A DNA stretch of 37,456 nucleotides from an uncultured Lactobacillus sp. (lineage in GTDB: Bacteria; Bacillota; Bacilli; Lactobacillales; Lactobacillaceae), in NCBI RefSeq assembly GCF_947367125.1, contig NZ_CANBCQ010000028.1, positions 1-37,456 on the forward strand, in the 5' to 3' direction. The notes under the pieces are model-generated. The model saw nothing but the letters and a program-made list of their open reading frames with translations, ran no database searches and was not told where the DNA came from. The position numbers and the translations under genes are program-made. Below are positions 20,838 through 31,200 of the stretch, piece by piece (within the stretch, counting starts at the first letter, position 1; the number at the start of each line of letters is the position of its first letter).

Positions 20838-21905
20838 ATGGCTGAAACACATTTAAAAGATATGATTATTCCCACCGTCTTTGGCAACTGGGTACAAAAT
20901 CTTTCTGAAAAGACCAATAATTTTATCAAATCAGGTATTATGACCGCCGATTCAGATTTAGGTGGACGTTTAAATCAACCTGGTACCAAGATCACTATTC
21001 CATATATCAACGACTTAGACGGTACGCCAAACAATTGGACCGACGATGCTGACATTCCTGTAGACAACCTTACTTCAGGTTCACAAGTTGGTATGAAGTT
21101 CTACCAAAACAAGGCTTTCGGTGAAACTGATCTTTCACGGCTTATGACCGGTGCGCCAATTCAACAACAAATCGCTTCAAGATTTGCTAATTTCTGGAAT
21201 ACTAGTGATCAAGTTATGCTGTTTGCAGTCCTTAAAGGCATGTTCCAAGTCGATGACATTGCTAATTCAAAGGTGCTCGACTTAACAGTGCAATCACCAA
21301 CTGACGCTAATTTCAGTGCTAAGGGATTTATTGCAGCACTTTCACTCATGGGCGATCAACCAGAAAATATTTTGAGTGCTATTGCAGTTAACTCAACTAC
21401 CTATGCGATGATGAAGTCACAAAATTTGATTGATACTATTCAGCCTTCAAACGGTGCTACTCCAATCAACGTCTATAATGGCAAGCAAGTAGTTATTGAT
21501 GACGATATTCCTGTAAACGATGATGGCACTTCTGTAGCATATCTGTTCGGTAACGGTGCCATTAGATACTCAACTTCAATGTATGGCACTCAAGTAGTAG
21601 ATGAGCCACTTAAGCAAGGTGGACGTGAATCCGTTGTACAAAAGCGCGTCGGCTGTATTCACCCTGCTGGTATGTCAATTGAACCATCATTTGTACCAAC
21701 AAAGGAAAACTTCCCAACACCTGAAGACTTTTCTAAGAAAGAAGCTTGGACAATGCCTAAGGATGTTGACGTTAAGAAGGTCCATTTGGTTGAGTACAAG
21801 TTCAAACTTGATCCATTCTTTGTCTTAAAGCAAAAGTCTCAAAAGGCCGTTGACAAGGCAAAGCAAAATGCTGATCAAGGCACTGACAAGGGTCAAGGCA
21901 AGTAG
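20838..21905 (+). CDS. Major capsid protein
   Basis: 355 residues, HK97-fold coat type by position and pattern: IPTVFGNWVQNLSEKTNNFI, the IPYINDLDGTPNNWTDD beta region, MKFYQNKAFGETDLSRLMTG and INVYNGKQVVIDDDIPV. The C-terminal ~30 residues are Lys/Gln-rich (KAVDKAKQNADQGTDKGQGK), an extension that may be disordered or surface exposed. Strong TAGGAG site. Confidence 0.9.
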   Translation: MAETHLKDMIIPTVFGNWVQNLSEKTNNFIKSGIMTADSDLGGRLNQPGTKITIPYINDLDGTPNNWTDDADIPVDNLTSGSQVGMKFYQNKAFGETDLSRLMTGAPIQQQIASRFANFWNTSDQVMLFAVLKGMFQVDDIANSKVLDLTVQSPTDANFSAKGFIAALSLMGDQPENILSAIAVNSTTYAMMKSQNLIDTIQPSNGATPINVYNGKQVVIDDDIPVNDDGTSVAYLFGNGAIRYSTSMYGTQVVDEPLKQGGRESVVQKRVGCIHPAGMSIEPSFVPTKENFPTPEDFSKKEAWTMPKDVDVKKVHLVEYKFKLDPFFVLKQKSQKAVDKAKQNADQGTDKGQGK

Positions 21906-21920
21906 TTAGGAGGCTAGATT

Positions 21921-22313
21921 ATGACACCGCTGTTAGATTTTAAGACGTATCAAGGCCTAGGCGGCACGGCACCAGAGGATAAATTTGCTAAGTTGGAGCG
22001 AGATGCGGAAGACCTGATTAATCCAAGAACGAATTTTTATTACTTGTCTCATTCAATTGACACTGACACAGACAAGGAAAGGGTTCGCCTATTTAGAAAG
22101 GCCCTGACCCTGCAAATTAATTACTCTAATGATGTTGGTGCGTCTACGCCTTATGAAATGTCTGACAAAGACGTTAAGAGTGTTTCTGTTGACGGTACAA
22201 CCGTAACAAAAGGCACCACACCAACTAATTTTGTCACTAACGGTGTCTATAATCTTGCTAACGACTATTTATATAGGGCTGGCTTGCTCTATCGAGGTGT
22301 TCCTTATGCTTAG
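21921..22313 (+). CDS. Head-tail connector protein (gp15-like)
   Basis: 130 residues, helical, with the connector pattern FKTYQGLGG...FAKLERDAEDLINPRTNFYY and a C-terminal VYNLANDYLYRAGLLYRG. Placed directly after the coat gene as expected for adaptor proteins that extend the portal. Overlaps the next gene by 8 bases. Confidence 0.8.
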   Translation: MTPLLDFKTYQGLGGTAPEDKFAKLERDAEDLINPRTNFYYLSHSIDTDTDKERVRLFRKALTLQINYSNDVGASTPYEMSDKDVKSVSVDGTTVTKGTTPTNFVTNGVYNLANDYLYRAGLLYRGVPYA

Positions 22314-22656
22314 ACCACCTAAATTAATGTTTCAGGATTCAATCATTCTTAAACATGCTGCAGTTGATCAAGATGACCCTTACGGTGAAGGCGGTACAGT
22401 TAGCGAGACTACGATTAATAACGTTAGATTTAGCCTTAGAACCGTCTACAGTGGTTCAAACAATGACCGTGAAGTGGTAGCAAATGCCACAATTGTGGTC
22501 ATGTCTACGTACTCGGAGCCGTTCTATGAATTCACGGAGCAAAATCAGGGCGACAAAATTGTTTTTAATGGCCATGAATACACGATTAAGACAATTAACC
22601 GTGACATCGAGCCTTTTACTAATCAGGTCTATCAATATAGATTGTGGGTGATCTGA
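22306..22656 (+). CDS. Head completion / minor capsid protein 1 (Minor_capsid_1-like)
   Basis: 116 residues from ATG 22306, chosen because GAGGTG lies 6 nt upstream; the open frame begins earlier inside the connector gene. Beta-rich: NVRFSLRTVYSGSNNDREVV, ATIVVMSTYSEPF, GDKIVFNGHEYTIKTINRDI. Stopper-type protein of the head-tail joint. Confidence 0.75.
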   Translation: MLRPPKLMFQDSIILKHAAVDQDDPYGEGGTVSETTINNVRFSLRTVYSGSNNDREVVANATIVVMSTYSEPFYEFTEQNQGDKIVFNGHEYTIKTINRDIEPFTNQVYQYRLWVI

Positions 22657-23045
22657 TGGGTGTAAAAGTTCATGCAGATTTATCAGGCTTAAACCGTAAA
22701 CTAAGCGCTGAGAGCCTAAAAAGAGCACGTAAGTTAATGGCTAATGATGCACTTCAAGCAATGAATAAATATGTGCCTAGTTCATCACAGGGCAACGATG
22801 AAAGCGGCTCAACTCTTAGAGGAATGTCAAGCGTTGCTGAAGATGGCTCAAGTGTTATGTACCGCGCAATTTATGCAAGGGCGCAATTTTACGGTTTTAT
22901 TACCAATAAGTACGGTGGTCCCTTTAGAATTCACAATTACACTACTCCTGGCACGTCTAGGCGGTGGGATTTACGGCTAAAAGGCCATAAAGAAGACATG
23001 AATCATGTCAAAGAAGCTTTTGTGAAAGGATTGGACCTGAAGTAA
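22656..23045 (+). CDS. Minor capsid protein 2 (tail-joining)
   Basis: 129 residues from ATG 22656, which overlaps the previous TGA; an in-frame GTG at 22644 is less likely. VKVHADLSGLNRKLSAESLK at the start and the GRAQFYGF-like YARAQFYGFITNKYGGPF / SRRWDLRLKG block match the Minor_capsid_2 family near head-tail joins. Confidence 0.75.
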   Translation: MGVKVHADLSGLNRKLSAESLKRARKLMANDALQAMNKYVPSSSQGNDESGSTLRGMSSVAEDGSSVMYRAIYARAQFYGFITNKYGGPFRIHNYTTPGTSRRWDLRLKGHKEDMNHVKEAFVKGLDLK

Positions 23046-23479
23046 TGCTAGTAAATGATTTACAAGAAGCGTTGGTCAATAACATCAATCGCCGAATTGA
23101 TTCGGGCTTTTTTACCTACAATAAGGATCATGTGCTGATCAAGTATCTTGATAAAGATGATGTAGTTGGTCTAGTGCCTAATCCAGGTAGCCACATGGTC
23201 AGTATGGACATGGCTGGTGAAGAGTACTGGCAATACAATTACTCAATTACTATGCGGACTAAATCAAGAGCTGAAGCACATAATCGGTTATTTGAGTTAA
23301 GTCAGTATTTACAATTGCTGAATCAAACAAAAGATTTAATTAGTAAAAATGGCTCGTGGGTATTTGATCAAATTGAGGTACCTAACGAACCAGCAGAAAT
23401 TCAAGAAGATTTACAAGGAACAGTTACGTATTCAATGGACGTGGCTGTTTTTATTTACAAACAAAGAGGAGTTTTTTAA
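23045..23479 (+). CDS. Minor capsid protein 3 / tail terminator-like
   Basis: 144 residues, TAATG overlap with the gene before. Pattern fits the Minor_capsid_3/tail-completion group: INRRIDSGFF, GSHMVSMDMAGEEYWQYNYS, HNRLFELSQYLQLL, and the final beta-strand MDVAVFIYKQRG. Expected to cap the tail tube at the head-proximal end. Confidence 0.75.
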   Translation: MLVNDLQEALVNNINRRIDSGFFTYNKDHVLIKYLDKDDVVGLVPNPGSHMVSMDMAGEEYWQYNYSITMRTKSRAEAHNRLFELSQYLQLLNQTKDLISKNGSWVFDQIEVPNEPAEIQEDLQGTVTYSMDVAVFIYKQRGVF

Positions 23480-24196
23480 ATGGCAGAAGTACAAACTAAA
23501 TTCATGCCTGGTACTAAGGCAGACAATACAGGTTTTCCAGAAAACTTTGTCAATCGTATTTTTATCGATACTAAGCCAAACGTAGATAATGCAGGCGATG
23601 TTGACTTAGACGATGTAACTAATGGCTCATGGGCTTGGGTAGCCTCAGGTATCACTAGTCAAACACCAAGTGCCAACGAAACAACCACTAATGACGCATA
23701 TTACGATGGTGGCGGCTTTACTGATACCGACGTTACCGGTAAACAAATTCAAATTGCTATTTCAGGTAATCGCAAAGTTGGTGATCCAGCACAAGACTTT
23801 GTAGAAAAGTTGTTCTTTAAGTTTGGCACATCTGTTAAGACCCGTGTTATTTGGATTAAGAACAATTTACCAATTATTGCGCGTTGTACTATTTCAAACA
23901 TTGTTCCTACTGGTGGTAACGCCAATGCAAAACAAACTTTCAGTTTCAACATTGACTTTAACGGTCGGCCAAAGATCTTTAATGGTCAATTAACTATGAC
24001 TGCAACCAGTGTAGCAAAGATCTATAGCGCTTTTGTTGATTCTTCAAAGAAGGCGGCTAATGATGATGACCTTGTTCCAGCTGTAATTGTTGAAGAAACA
24101 ACTACTACTAATACTCAAGCGGGCAATACTACCCCTCAAGGTGGTACTCCAGCCGCAAATGCTAGCGGTTCAGATAACAAGAATAAGCAAGCTTAG
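23480..24196 (+). CDS. Major tail (tube) protein
   Basis: 238 residues. Beta-sandwich core with NGSWAWVASGITSQTPSANE, QIQIAISGNRKVGDPAQDFV and IARCTISNIVPTGGNANAKQ. The C-terminal ~45 residues are a Thr/Asn/Ala-rich low-complexity tail (TTTTNTQAGNTTPQGGTPAA), possibly surface exposed on the tube. Hexamerises around the tape measure. Confidence 0.85.
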   Translation: MAEVQTKFMPGTKADNTGFPENFVNRIFIDTKPNVDNAGDVDLDDVTNGSWAWVASGITSQTPSANETTTNDAYYDGGGFTDTDVTGKQIQIAISGNRKVGDPAQDFVEKLFFKFGTSVKTRVIWIKNNLPIIARCTISNIVPTGGNANAKQTFSFNIDFNGRPKIFNGQLTMTATSVAKIYSAFVDSSKKAANDDDLVPAVIVEETTTTNTQAGNTTPQGGTPAANASGSDNKNKQA

Positions 24197-24206
24197 GAGG
24201 CACTAA

Positions 24207-24641
24207 ATGAGTGTAATTGAATTAGATGGCTTAAAGAATTTTAATAATGTACGTGAAATTAAGCTCCCAGGTATCGAAAAGACCTGGAAAATCAAGTTTG
24301 ACGATAACTACCGTGTTCAATCTAGCTTAATCGCTAGTCAAGTGGACAAGCTTTACCAAGAACAAGCATCTGACGACTATGAAGAAGAATTGCTTGATTT
24401 AGCACCAGCAGAACGCCGCAAACGTCTTACTAGTGATTTAAACAAGTTCAAGAAAGCCTGTATAGATGGCTTAAGTGCTTTGCTACAAGATGATGATGCA
24501 GGTGAAGAAATCTATAAGGCTATGGGCAATTCAACCGAAATTTGTGCGCAAATCATCGGTAAGATTAACCAAACTGCTGACAAGGTGCTTAATGTAGCTA
24601 AGGATGAAGCCGCAACTGAAAAGTACGATACAGAAAGATAG
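24207..24641 (+). CDS. Tail assembly chaperone (gpG-like)
   Basis: 144 residues, acidic and helical, beginning with a short beta region (NVREIKLPGIEKTWKIKFDD). Standard slot between tube protein and tape measure. It ends TAG, directly followed by TGA, and the next gene starts 9 bases later in the same frame, so no -1 frameshift fusion is apparent. Confidence 0.75.
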   Translation: MSVIELDGLKNFNNVREIKLPGIEKTWKIKFDDNYRVQSSLIASQVDKLYQEQASDDYEEELLDLAPAERRKRLTSDLNKFKKACIDGLSALLQDDDAGEEIYKAMGNSTEICAQIIGKINQTADKVLNVAKDEAATEKYDTER

Positions 24642-24650
24642 TGACTGATT

Positions 24651-25298
24651 ATGCTAAGTCTTACTCATAGTCCTACAACACAATTCGCGTGGAATGGGAA
24701 AATTTATGATATTGACCTAGCTTTTGACACTGTTTTGCTTTATCTGCAAATGCAAGAAGACAAGGACCTTAGCCCATTTCAGAAATGGCGGCAATCCTGC
24801 AAACTGTTTTTCAACAAAAATCAGGATTTACCAGATGATCCGCAATTTTATACCAAGGCTTTTGATGTGATTTCAAAGATCATCACTGATCAACCTTATG
24901 GGCTTAAAGAGCCAGATAAAAACGATGAAAGGGGCGTAGAAGCTACTAAGCAATTCGACTATGTGAGGGATGCTGGTGCTATCTACGCCTCTTTTTTTGA
25001 TCAATATGGAATAGATCTTAATAAAGAGCGTGGGAAGATGCACTGGACCACTTTTAAAGCCTTATTTGATGGCTTAGGTCCTAAGACATACTTTCAACGT
25101 ATTCTTGCTATTAGACGTGAGGATCCTAGCAAGATTGAGGATCCTGCAGCTAAACAAGAACTACTTGATGCTCAAAACTATTACGCTGTTGACGGTTCTA
25201 AGACTGAAGAAGAACTAGAACGGCAAGCCCTCAACAGTAGTAGCTTATCTAGCATGTTCGATTCGTTATTAGATCAAGCAAGGAAAGGAGGTAACTAA
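24651..25298 (+). CDS. Gp15-family tail assembly protein
   Basis: 215 residues. N-terminal pattern of Bacteriophage Gp15: NGKIYDIDLAFDTVLLYLQM, FQKWRQSCKLFF; then FDYVRDAGAIYASFFDQYGI and KMHWTTFKALFDGLG. Plays the second-chaperone role for the tape measure. Weak ribosome site, so probably coupled to the preceding gene. Overlaps the tape measure ATG by 1 base. Confidence 0.82.
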   Translation: MLSLTHSPTTQFAWNGKIYDIDLAFDTVLLYLQMQEDKDLSPFQKWRQSCKLFFNKNQDLPDDPQFYTKAFDVISKIITDQPYGLKEPDKNDERGVEATKQFDYVRDAGAIYASFFDQYGIDLNKERGKMHWTTFKALFDGLGPKTYFQRILAIRREDPSKIEDPAAKQELLDAQNYYAVDGSKTEEELERQALNSSSLSSMFDSLLDQARKGGN

Positions 25299-28200
25299 TG
25301 GCTGACGGTACAATTAAAATTGATATTGATATTCCTGTTAATAAGGTGAAGAGCGACTCACATGCGGTTAATGAAGAACTGGAACGTATCGGTAAAAATG
25401 CCGGTAAGGATATGGATAGCTCTTTTAAAAAGAATGCTGACAGTGTGAAACGTGAAGCTAAATCAACCGGTGAAAGCATTGATAAAAGTATTGGTAGGGA
25501 GCATAAAACCAAAATCAAGGTTGATAGTTCCGAGGCTAAAACTAAAATCAATGAAACTAAACGTGATTTAGATAAAATACCTAAAAAGCATGAAACCAAA
25601 GTAGATGCCGACGCTTCTCAATTCAACCGTAAAGTTGATGAAGCTAAGCACAAGACAAACGAATTACCAAAAAAACATAATACTGACATTGACGCTACCG
25701 ACCATACCGGCGGCGTTTTTACTAGAATTAAAAGTCATTTTGACGGTATTAATGAGCGTGGAGAAAAGACACATAGCCTTTTTAAGACAATCTTTTCAGC
25801 AAACGTCATTTCTAACGCCGCTACAAGTGCATTCGGTGATGTTAAGGGTGCTTTAGGCGGAATGTATCAAGAGGCTAAGCAATACGCTTTAGAGCAACAA
25901 ACCATGAACGCTACTTGGCTGACGCTGACCAACTCAGCTTCAAAGGGGCAAGCAATGGTTAAGCAGATCAATAACATGGCTGTTGCGGCGCAAAACAGTA
26001 CTGAAATGGTCGACCAGTTATCTCAGAAGTTCTATGCGATTAACAACAACGCCAAACAAACCGGGGAGTTAACCAAGTCTATCCTTACTTTGCAGGATGC
26101 TTTTGGTCAAACTGATGCGGCTGTGGAAAACTTCGGCACGCAGTTCAGTCAAATGATGGCCAACGGTAAAGTATCAGCACAAGACATGATGTCTATTGTT
26201 AATACCTTTCCTAAATTACGGCCTATGTTGCTGGATTATGAACGGCGCATTCACCACAGCAGTCATATGACTATGCAAGAAATGAACAAGATGATGTCTG
26301 ACGGGAAAATTAAGTCTCAGGACATGATTAATGTCGTTCTTGAAGCTGGTAAGAAGTTCAACAAGGCAACCGGCAACTTTACCAAGACTATTCCTGGTAT
26401 GACACGTGTTGTTAAATCTCAAATGCCGGTTTTGCTTGGTGCATTTACTAAGCCACTTGCAAAAATGGAAAGTCCTGTCTACGCGGCAGTTGCTAATTGG
26501 GTAAGTAGCAAAAAGACTAACAAAGAATTTCAAGCATTAGGTAAGACGGTATCAACCGGTATGAATAATGTCATGAAGGCATTTTCTGGCGGCAAAACCG
26601 TCAATGTTACTAAAGCTCTTGATAGTGCAATTAATGGCATTAATAGAGGCTTGAAAGGTGTGTTTGGCTGGATTAGTGGGCACGCTAAGGATTTAAAGAC
26701 TATTGCTTCAAGTGTTGCAAGTATTGGTGGTCAATTGGCTAAAGCGGTCTGGAAAGATTTTGCCTCAATTATCACTACTATTGGTAACATGTTCGGCATT
26801 ACTGCTAAAAATGGTAAAGCTTCTGGCGGTGCTATTCATGTTTTAGCAGAAGCCTTAAATTGGTTAGCAAAGCAAAAATGGGCTATTAAGACAATTGCAG
26901 CTTCTTTGGTTACTATAGCTACCATTAAGCGATTAGACCATGTGGCTGGTGGCTTATTTAAAATTTGTGAAAAAGGTTATAAAGCTTACAGAAACATCAA
27001 AGCTCTAAGAGCTGGTCTTAAAGGTGTTCAAGACGTTAAGGACTTTAGCAAGACTGAACAAGGCTTCGTAAGAATTGGTAGTGCCGCTCGCAGTGCTGCT
27101 AAATGGGTTCGCGGTTTATTCAGCGCTTCAAAAGGTGGCGCTGGTAAACTTACTGGCTTGCTTCAATCTGCTCATAGCGCTGGCGGCTTTAAGAACTTAA
27201 CTACAGCGGGCAAAATTGGCACTGGCTTAGCTGGTGCTGGTGTTGCTCTCGATGCTGGTTCACAGTTCCTGAGCGCATTTAAAGATCGTCATAATGCTGA
27301 CAAAAGAAGTCAAGACATTGGTAAAGGCATTGGCGCCGGTATCGGCGGTGGAATTGGCCTTTGGTTTGGTGGTCCTGCGGGGGCAGCTATTGGTGCTCAG
27401 ATCGGCAAGGTCGTTGGTGCCTGGGGTGGTAAAGCAGTTAATAGCTTTACTAAAGGCTGGCAAAGAAAAAAGCCACCAAAGAAATTCTGGTCCCTTGAGA
27501 ATCTTGGTTGGTCAACACATGACATGTTCAGTAAGATTGGCAAATGGGGTTCAGACGTTGGCAAAAACCTTGGTAAGGGTATCAGCAAATCAAAATCCTT
27601 TATCAAAAAGAATGGTAAGGAACTTGCGCTAACCTTTGTTAATCCGTGGGCTGGCGTTCCTGCCCTGATAGCGAAAAACAATCCTAAAGCACGACAAGCT
27701 GTAAATAAATTTGCTAAGAACATGCAAAACGGCTTTAAGAGCTTTGGCAAGTGGATGCACAATCTACCAGGTAACATGCATAAAGGCTGGAAGCAAGGCA
27801 TCGAAAAATCGCATAAGGTGATGTCAAAATTCTGGAAAGATACTGGCAAAGGCTGGAACAATTTCTGGAAAGGCGTTAATAGCAGTCGTTACGTTAAGGC
27901 ATTTAAAAAAGGTAAATTTTTTCAAACTGCTATAAAGGATATGAAGTCTCGCTGGAAGTCATTCAGCAAAGACTTCAGCAAGAAATGGAACTCAACTTGG
28001 AGAAGTGCTCAAAAACAAGGCACTAATTTCAAGAAAAAGTTTGGTAAAACGTGGAATTCTACTTGGAAAAGCGCAAGGTCTAAGTGGAATAGCTTCAAAA
28101 AGTTATTTAGCAAAGCTTGGTCAAATAATTGGAAAGCCATAAACTCCAATCGTTATGTTAGAGCTTTTAAGAAAGGTAAATTCTTCAGTACAGCTCTAAA

Positions 28201-31200
28201 GGACATGCGTTCACGTTGGAACTCATTTAAGGGCTGGCTGGGCAAAAATTGGAACAATTTCTGGAAGTCTACTAACAAATGGGCCAAGTCTTCATGGAAT
28301 GGGACAGTCAAAAACTGGAACTCCATGTGGAACTCAATTAATAAAGGCTGGAATAGCTTCAAAGGCACCATGAATAGTGCTTGGAAAAACTTCTGGGGTG
28401 GCCTTGCTTCAATAGTCAAAGGCTGGGGCAAGACTATCAAGGATGACTTTACTGGGACAATTAACAACGTCATCGGTGGCGTCAACGACGTTATTCATGC
28501 CTTAGGCGGCGGTAAAAAGACTATTGATTTCTTGCACTTCGCTTCAGGTACTGACTGGAAACACAAGTATCCTATTCCTGCTATCTTAAATGATGGCACT
28601 GACAGCCCGCAAACACACAATCGTGAATCAATCATTCATGCTAATGGTTGGTGGGAATTATTACCAGATAGAGCCAATCTCAAACGCTTTTTGCTACCTG
28701 GCGATGAGGTTGTAAATGCTAGTGATACAGCTAAGCTATTTGGTAAAGCTGTTCACTTTGCTAGTGGTTCATTACCTTACGGAATCAGCCTACCTAGCGT
28801 TAATTATTCTCAAGTTGAAGAAAAGGCACTCAAACGGCTTCAACATATCAATGAGGAGCATTTACAGCTAGCTAAGAAAGAAGCTCGCAGAAAGCAAGCT
28901 AGAGACCATAAGAAGGATAGTGAATCCAAGAAGAGCACTAAGAAACGGCCAAAGCACAAGAGTTTTACTGCTGACGTAAAAAAACGTCGGGGCACTATTC
29001 TGGTTGATACAGGCTTGCTTTATGATTCTAAAAAAGATACTGGTAAAGGCACCTACATAAACGAAAAGCTGTTCAAGCGTTTCATGTCTTACACTAAGGC
29101 TAAACCGATTAAAGTAAGCAAAAACAGCCGTATTCGTTACCATGATTTACCAACTAAACGACAAGGTAAATATTACCTAGTAGATTCAAAATGGCTCACA
29201 GGGGCTAAAAACAATACTGGTAAGCTTGAAAAACTGAATCGTGAAAGTTATCTAAAGCTTTTACAATTTACTAAAGCTGAACGTAAGTACAAGCTCCCTA
29301 AAAAGAAGCGTAAAGCTTCTTCCAGCCGTCGTAGAACGACAACTAGAAGAAGACAGTCATCAGGTTATTCGAGTAGGTCATACTCTACAAGGAGATACTC
29401 AACTAGAAGTTATTCAAGCGGCGGCTACTCACGTTCTGGTGCTTCGGTTGCGGCTAGTGTTAGTGGTCTTAAGAGCATTCAGGCTTTGTCTAAGGCATTA
29501 AAAGGACTCAAGGGCACTCACAAAGTCAAAGTAAAAGCATCAGCAAGTGGTAGCAAGTCGATTACTAAGCTGGCTAAAAGTATTAAAAAGGTAGCTGGCA
29601 AGCATAAGGTCAAATTGCAACTCACAGGTACTAAGACAGTATCTAAGCTAAGCAAGAATCTTAAAACACTTACTAGTCGTGTCAAGTCTAGTCGATCAGC
29701 TCTATCAAAGATTAGGACTAGCGCTAAACATGCTTCTAGCGGTCTTAAATCATTAGGAAGCCGTTCTAGCTCAACAGCTAAACGCATTAAGGCACTGTAC
29801 CAAACTACTAAGAAGTCTAAATTTGGTTCTGCAATCGCTAAGCAAGCTGAAAAGGCCGTTAAGTCTCTCGAAGGCAAGGGCAATTTTGCCAAAGCCTTTA
29901 AGAAATTGGCTAACGAGACTAAGAAAACTCTTAGCAAGATGAAGTCTGAAACCGAAAAGACTTTCAAAACTATGTGGAATACTTTAAAAAAGGATTCTTC
30001 AAATAGTGAAGGAAAAATTGACAGTGACTTAGGTAAATTTGGCAACAGATTTAAGCATCAATGGACCAGTATTCAAAGTGGTGTTAAATCAGCATTTAGC
30101 AGATTCTGGTCTTCGATGAAGAGAACTGCTAGAGACGGATTAAATGACGTTCTTGGTGTTCTTAACCAGGCTATTGGCAAGATTGATACTGTAGTAAGTC
30201 AATTCGGCGGTTCAAAGAACACTGTTCACAAAGTGGCAAGACTAGCAACGGGTACTGGTGCTTTAGGCGGTATTAGGCGACCAATTACGGCACCTACCTT
30301 AGCAATCCTTAATGACGGTAACGACAGCCCTGAAACTGGTAATAAAGAAGCTATTTGGGACAGAAACACAGGTGATGTTGAAGTCGTTCCTGGTAGATTT
30401 ACTCCTAGAATCCTTAAACCAGGTCAAGAAGTATTCAACGCAACCGAAACAGCTCTATTAGGCTATACACAGCCTCAGCATTTTGCAACAGGTACCGGTG
30501 CACTTAAAGAACTGTATCATATCGCTAAAAACAATTGGGAACACCCTCAAAAAACCGGACAAGCTCTATTTAGCTCTATAAATGGTCTTACTGGTGCAAT
30601 TAATCAGTTAGCCCAAGGAGCTAAAAAGAAGGGCGAAAATCAAGGCGTTAAATGGTGGTCACAACTGTGGAAAATGGTTGATGACAAGGTCAATGATGGC
30701 GCTGGAGATGTATCTGGATTACTTAAAGAAGCTATTAAGGTATCCAAGGGCAAGCCATATGTTTGGGGTGCTAAAGGACCTGACGCTTTTGACTGTTCAG
30801 GCTTGGTTGAATATACCGCTAGAAAACTTGGCATTAATTTATCCGCTCCTTCTGGCACTGAATATAGTCAAGTTGAACATATTCCTCGTTCAGAAGCGCG
30901 CATGAATGACTTGGTTTTTTACGGTTCTGGCGGTGGTGAACACGTAGGTATTGTTAGAGATAAAAATACTTATTGGTCAGCTCACTCACCGACATCACAC
31001 CCTAATATTGGCTATGACAGCATCGATGCTGCACCTGCACATCCAATTCTTTTCGGCCGTATTCGTGGTTATCATTCTAAGAACGATAAATCTGGTGACG
31101 TTAAGGCAAATACTAAGTTGCAAAAGCAGATTAAAGACCAAGTAGGTTCAGGGTTCTGGAAAACCATCCAGAAGATTGCTGACAAGTACGGCGATAATGG

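Noticed and set aside
29518-30045. 175-codon minus-strand frame inside the tape measure
   Set aside because: Shadow of the Lys/Ser-rich coding sequence; no ribosome site and low-complexity Leu/Ser content.
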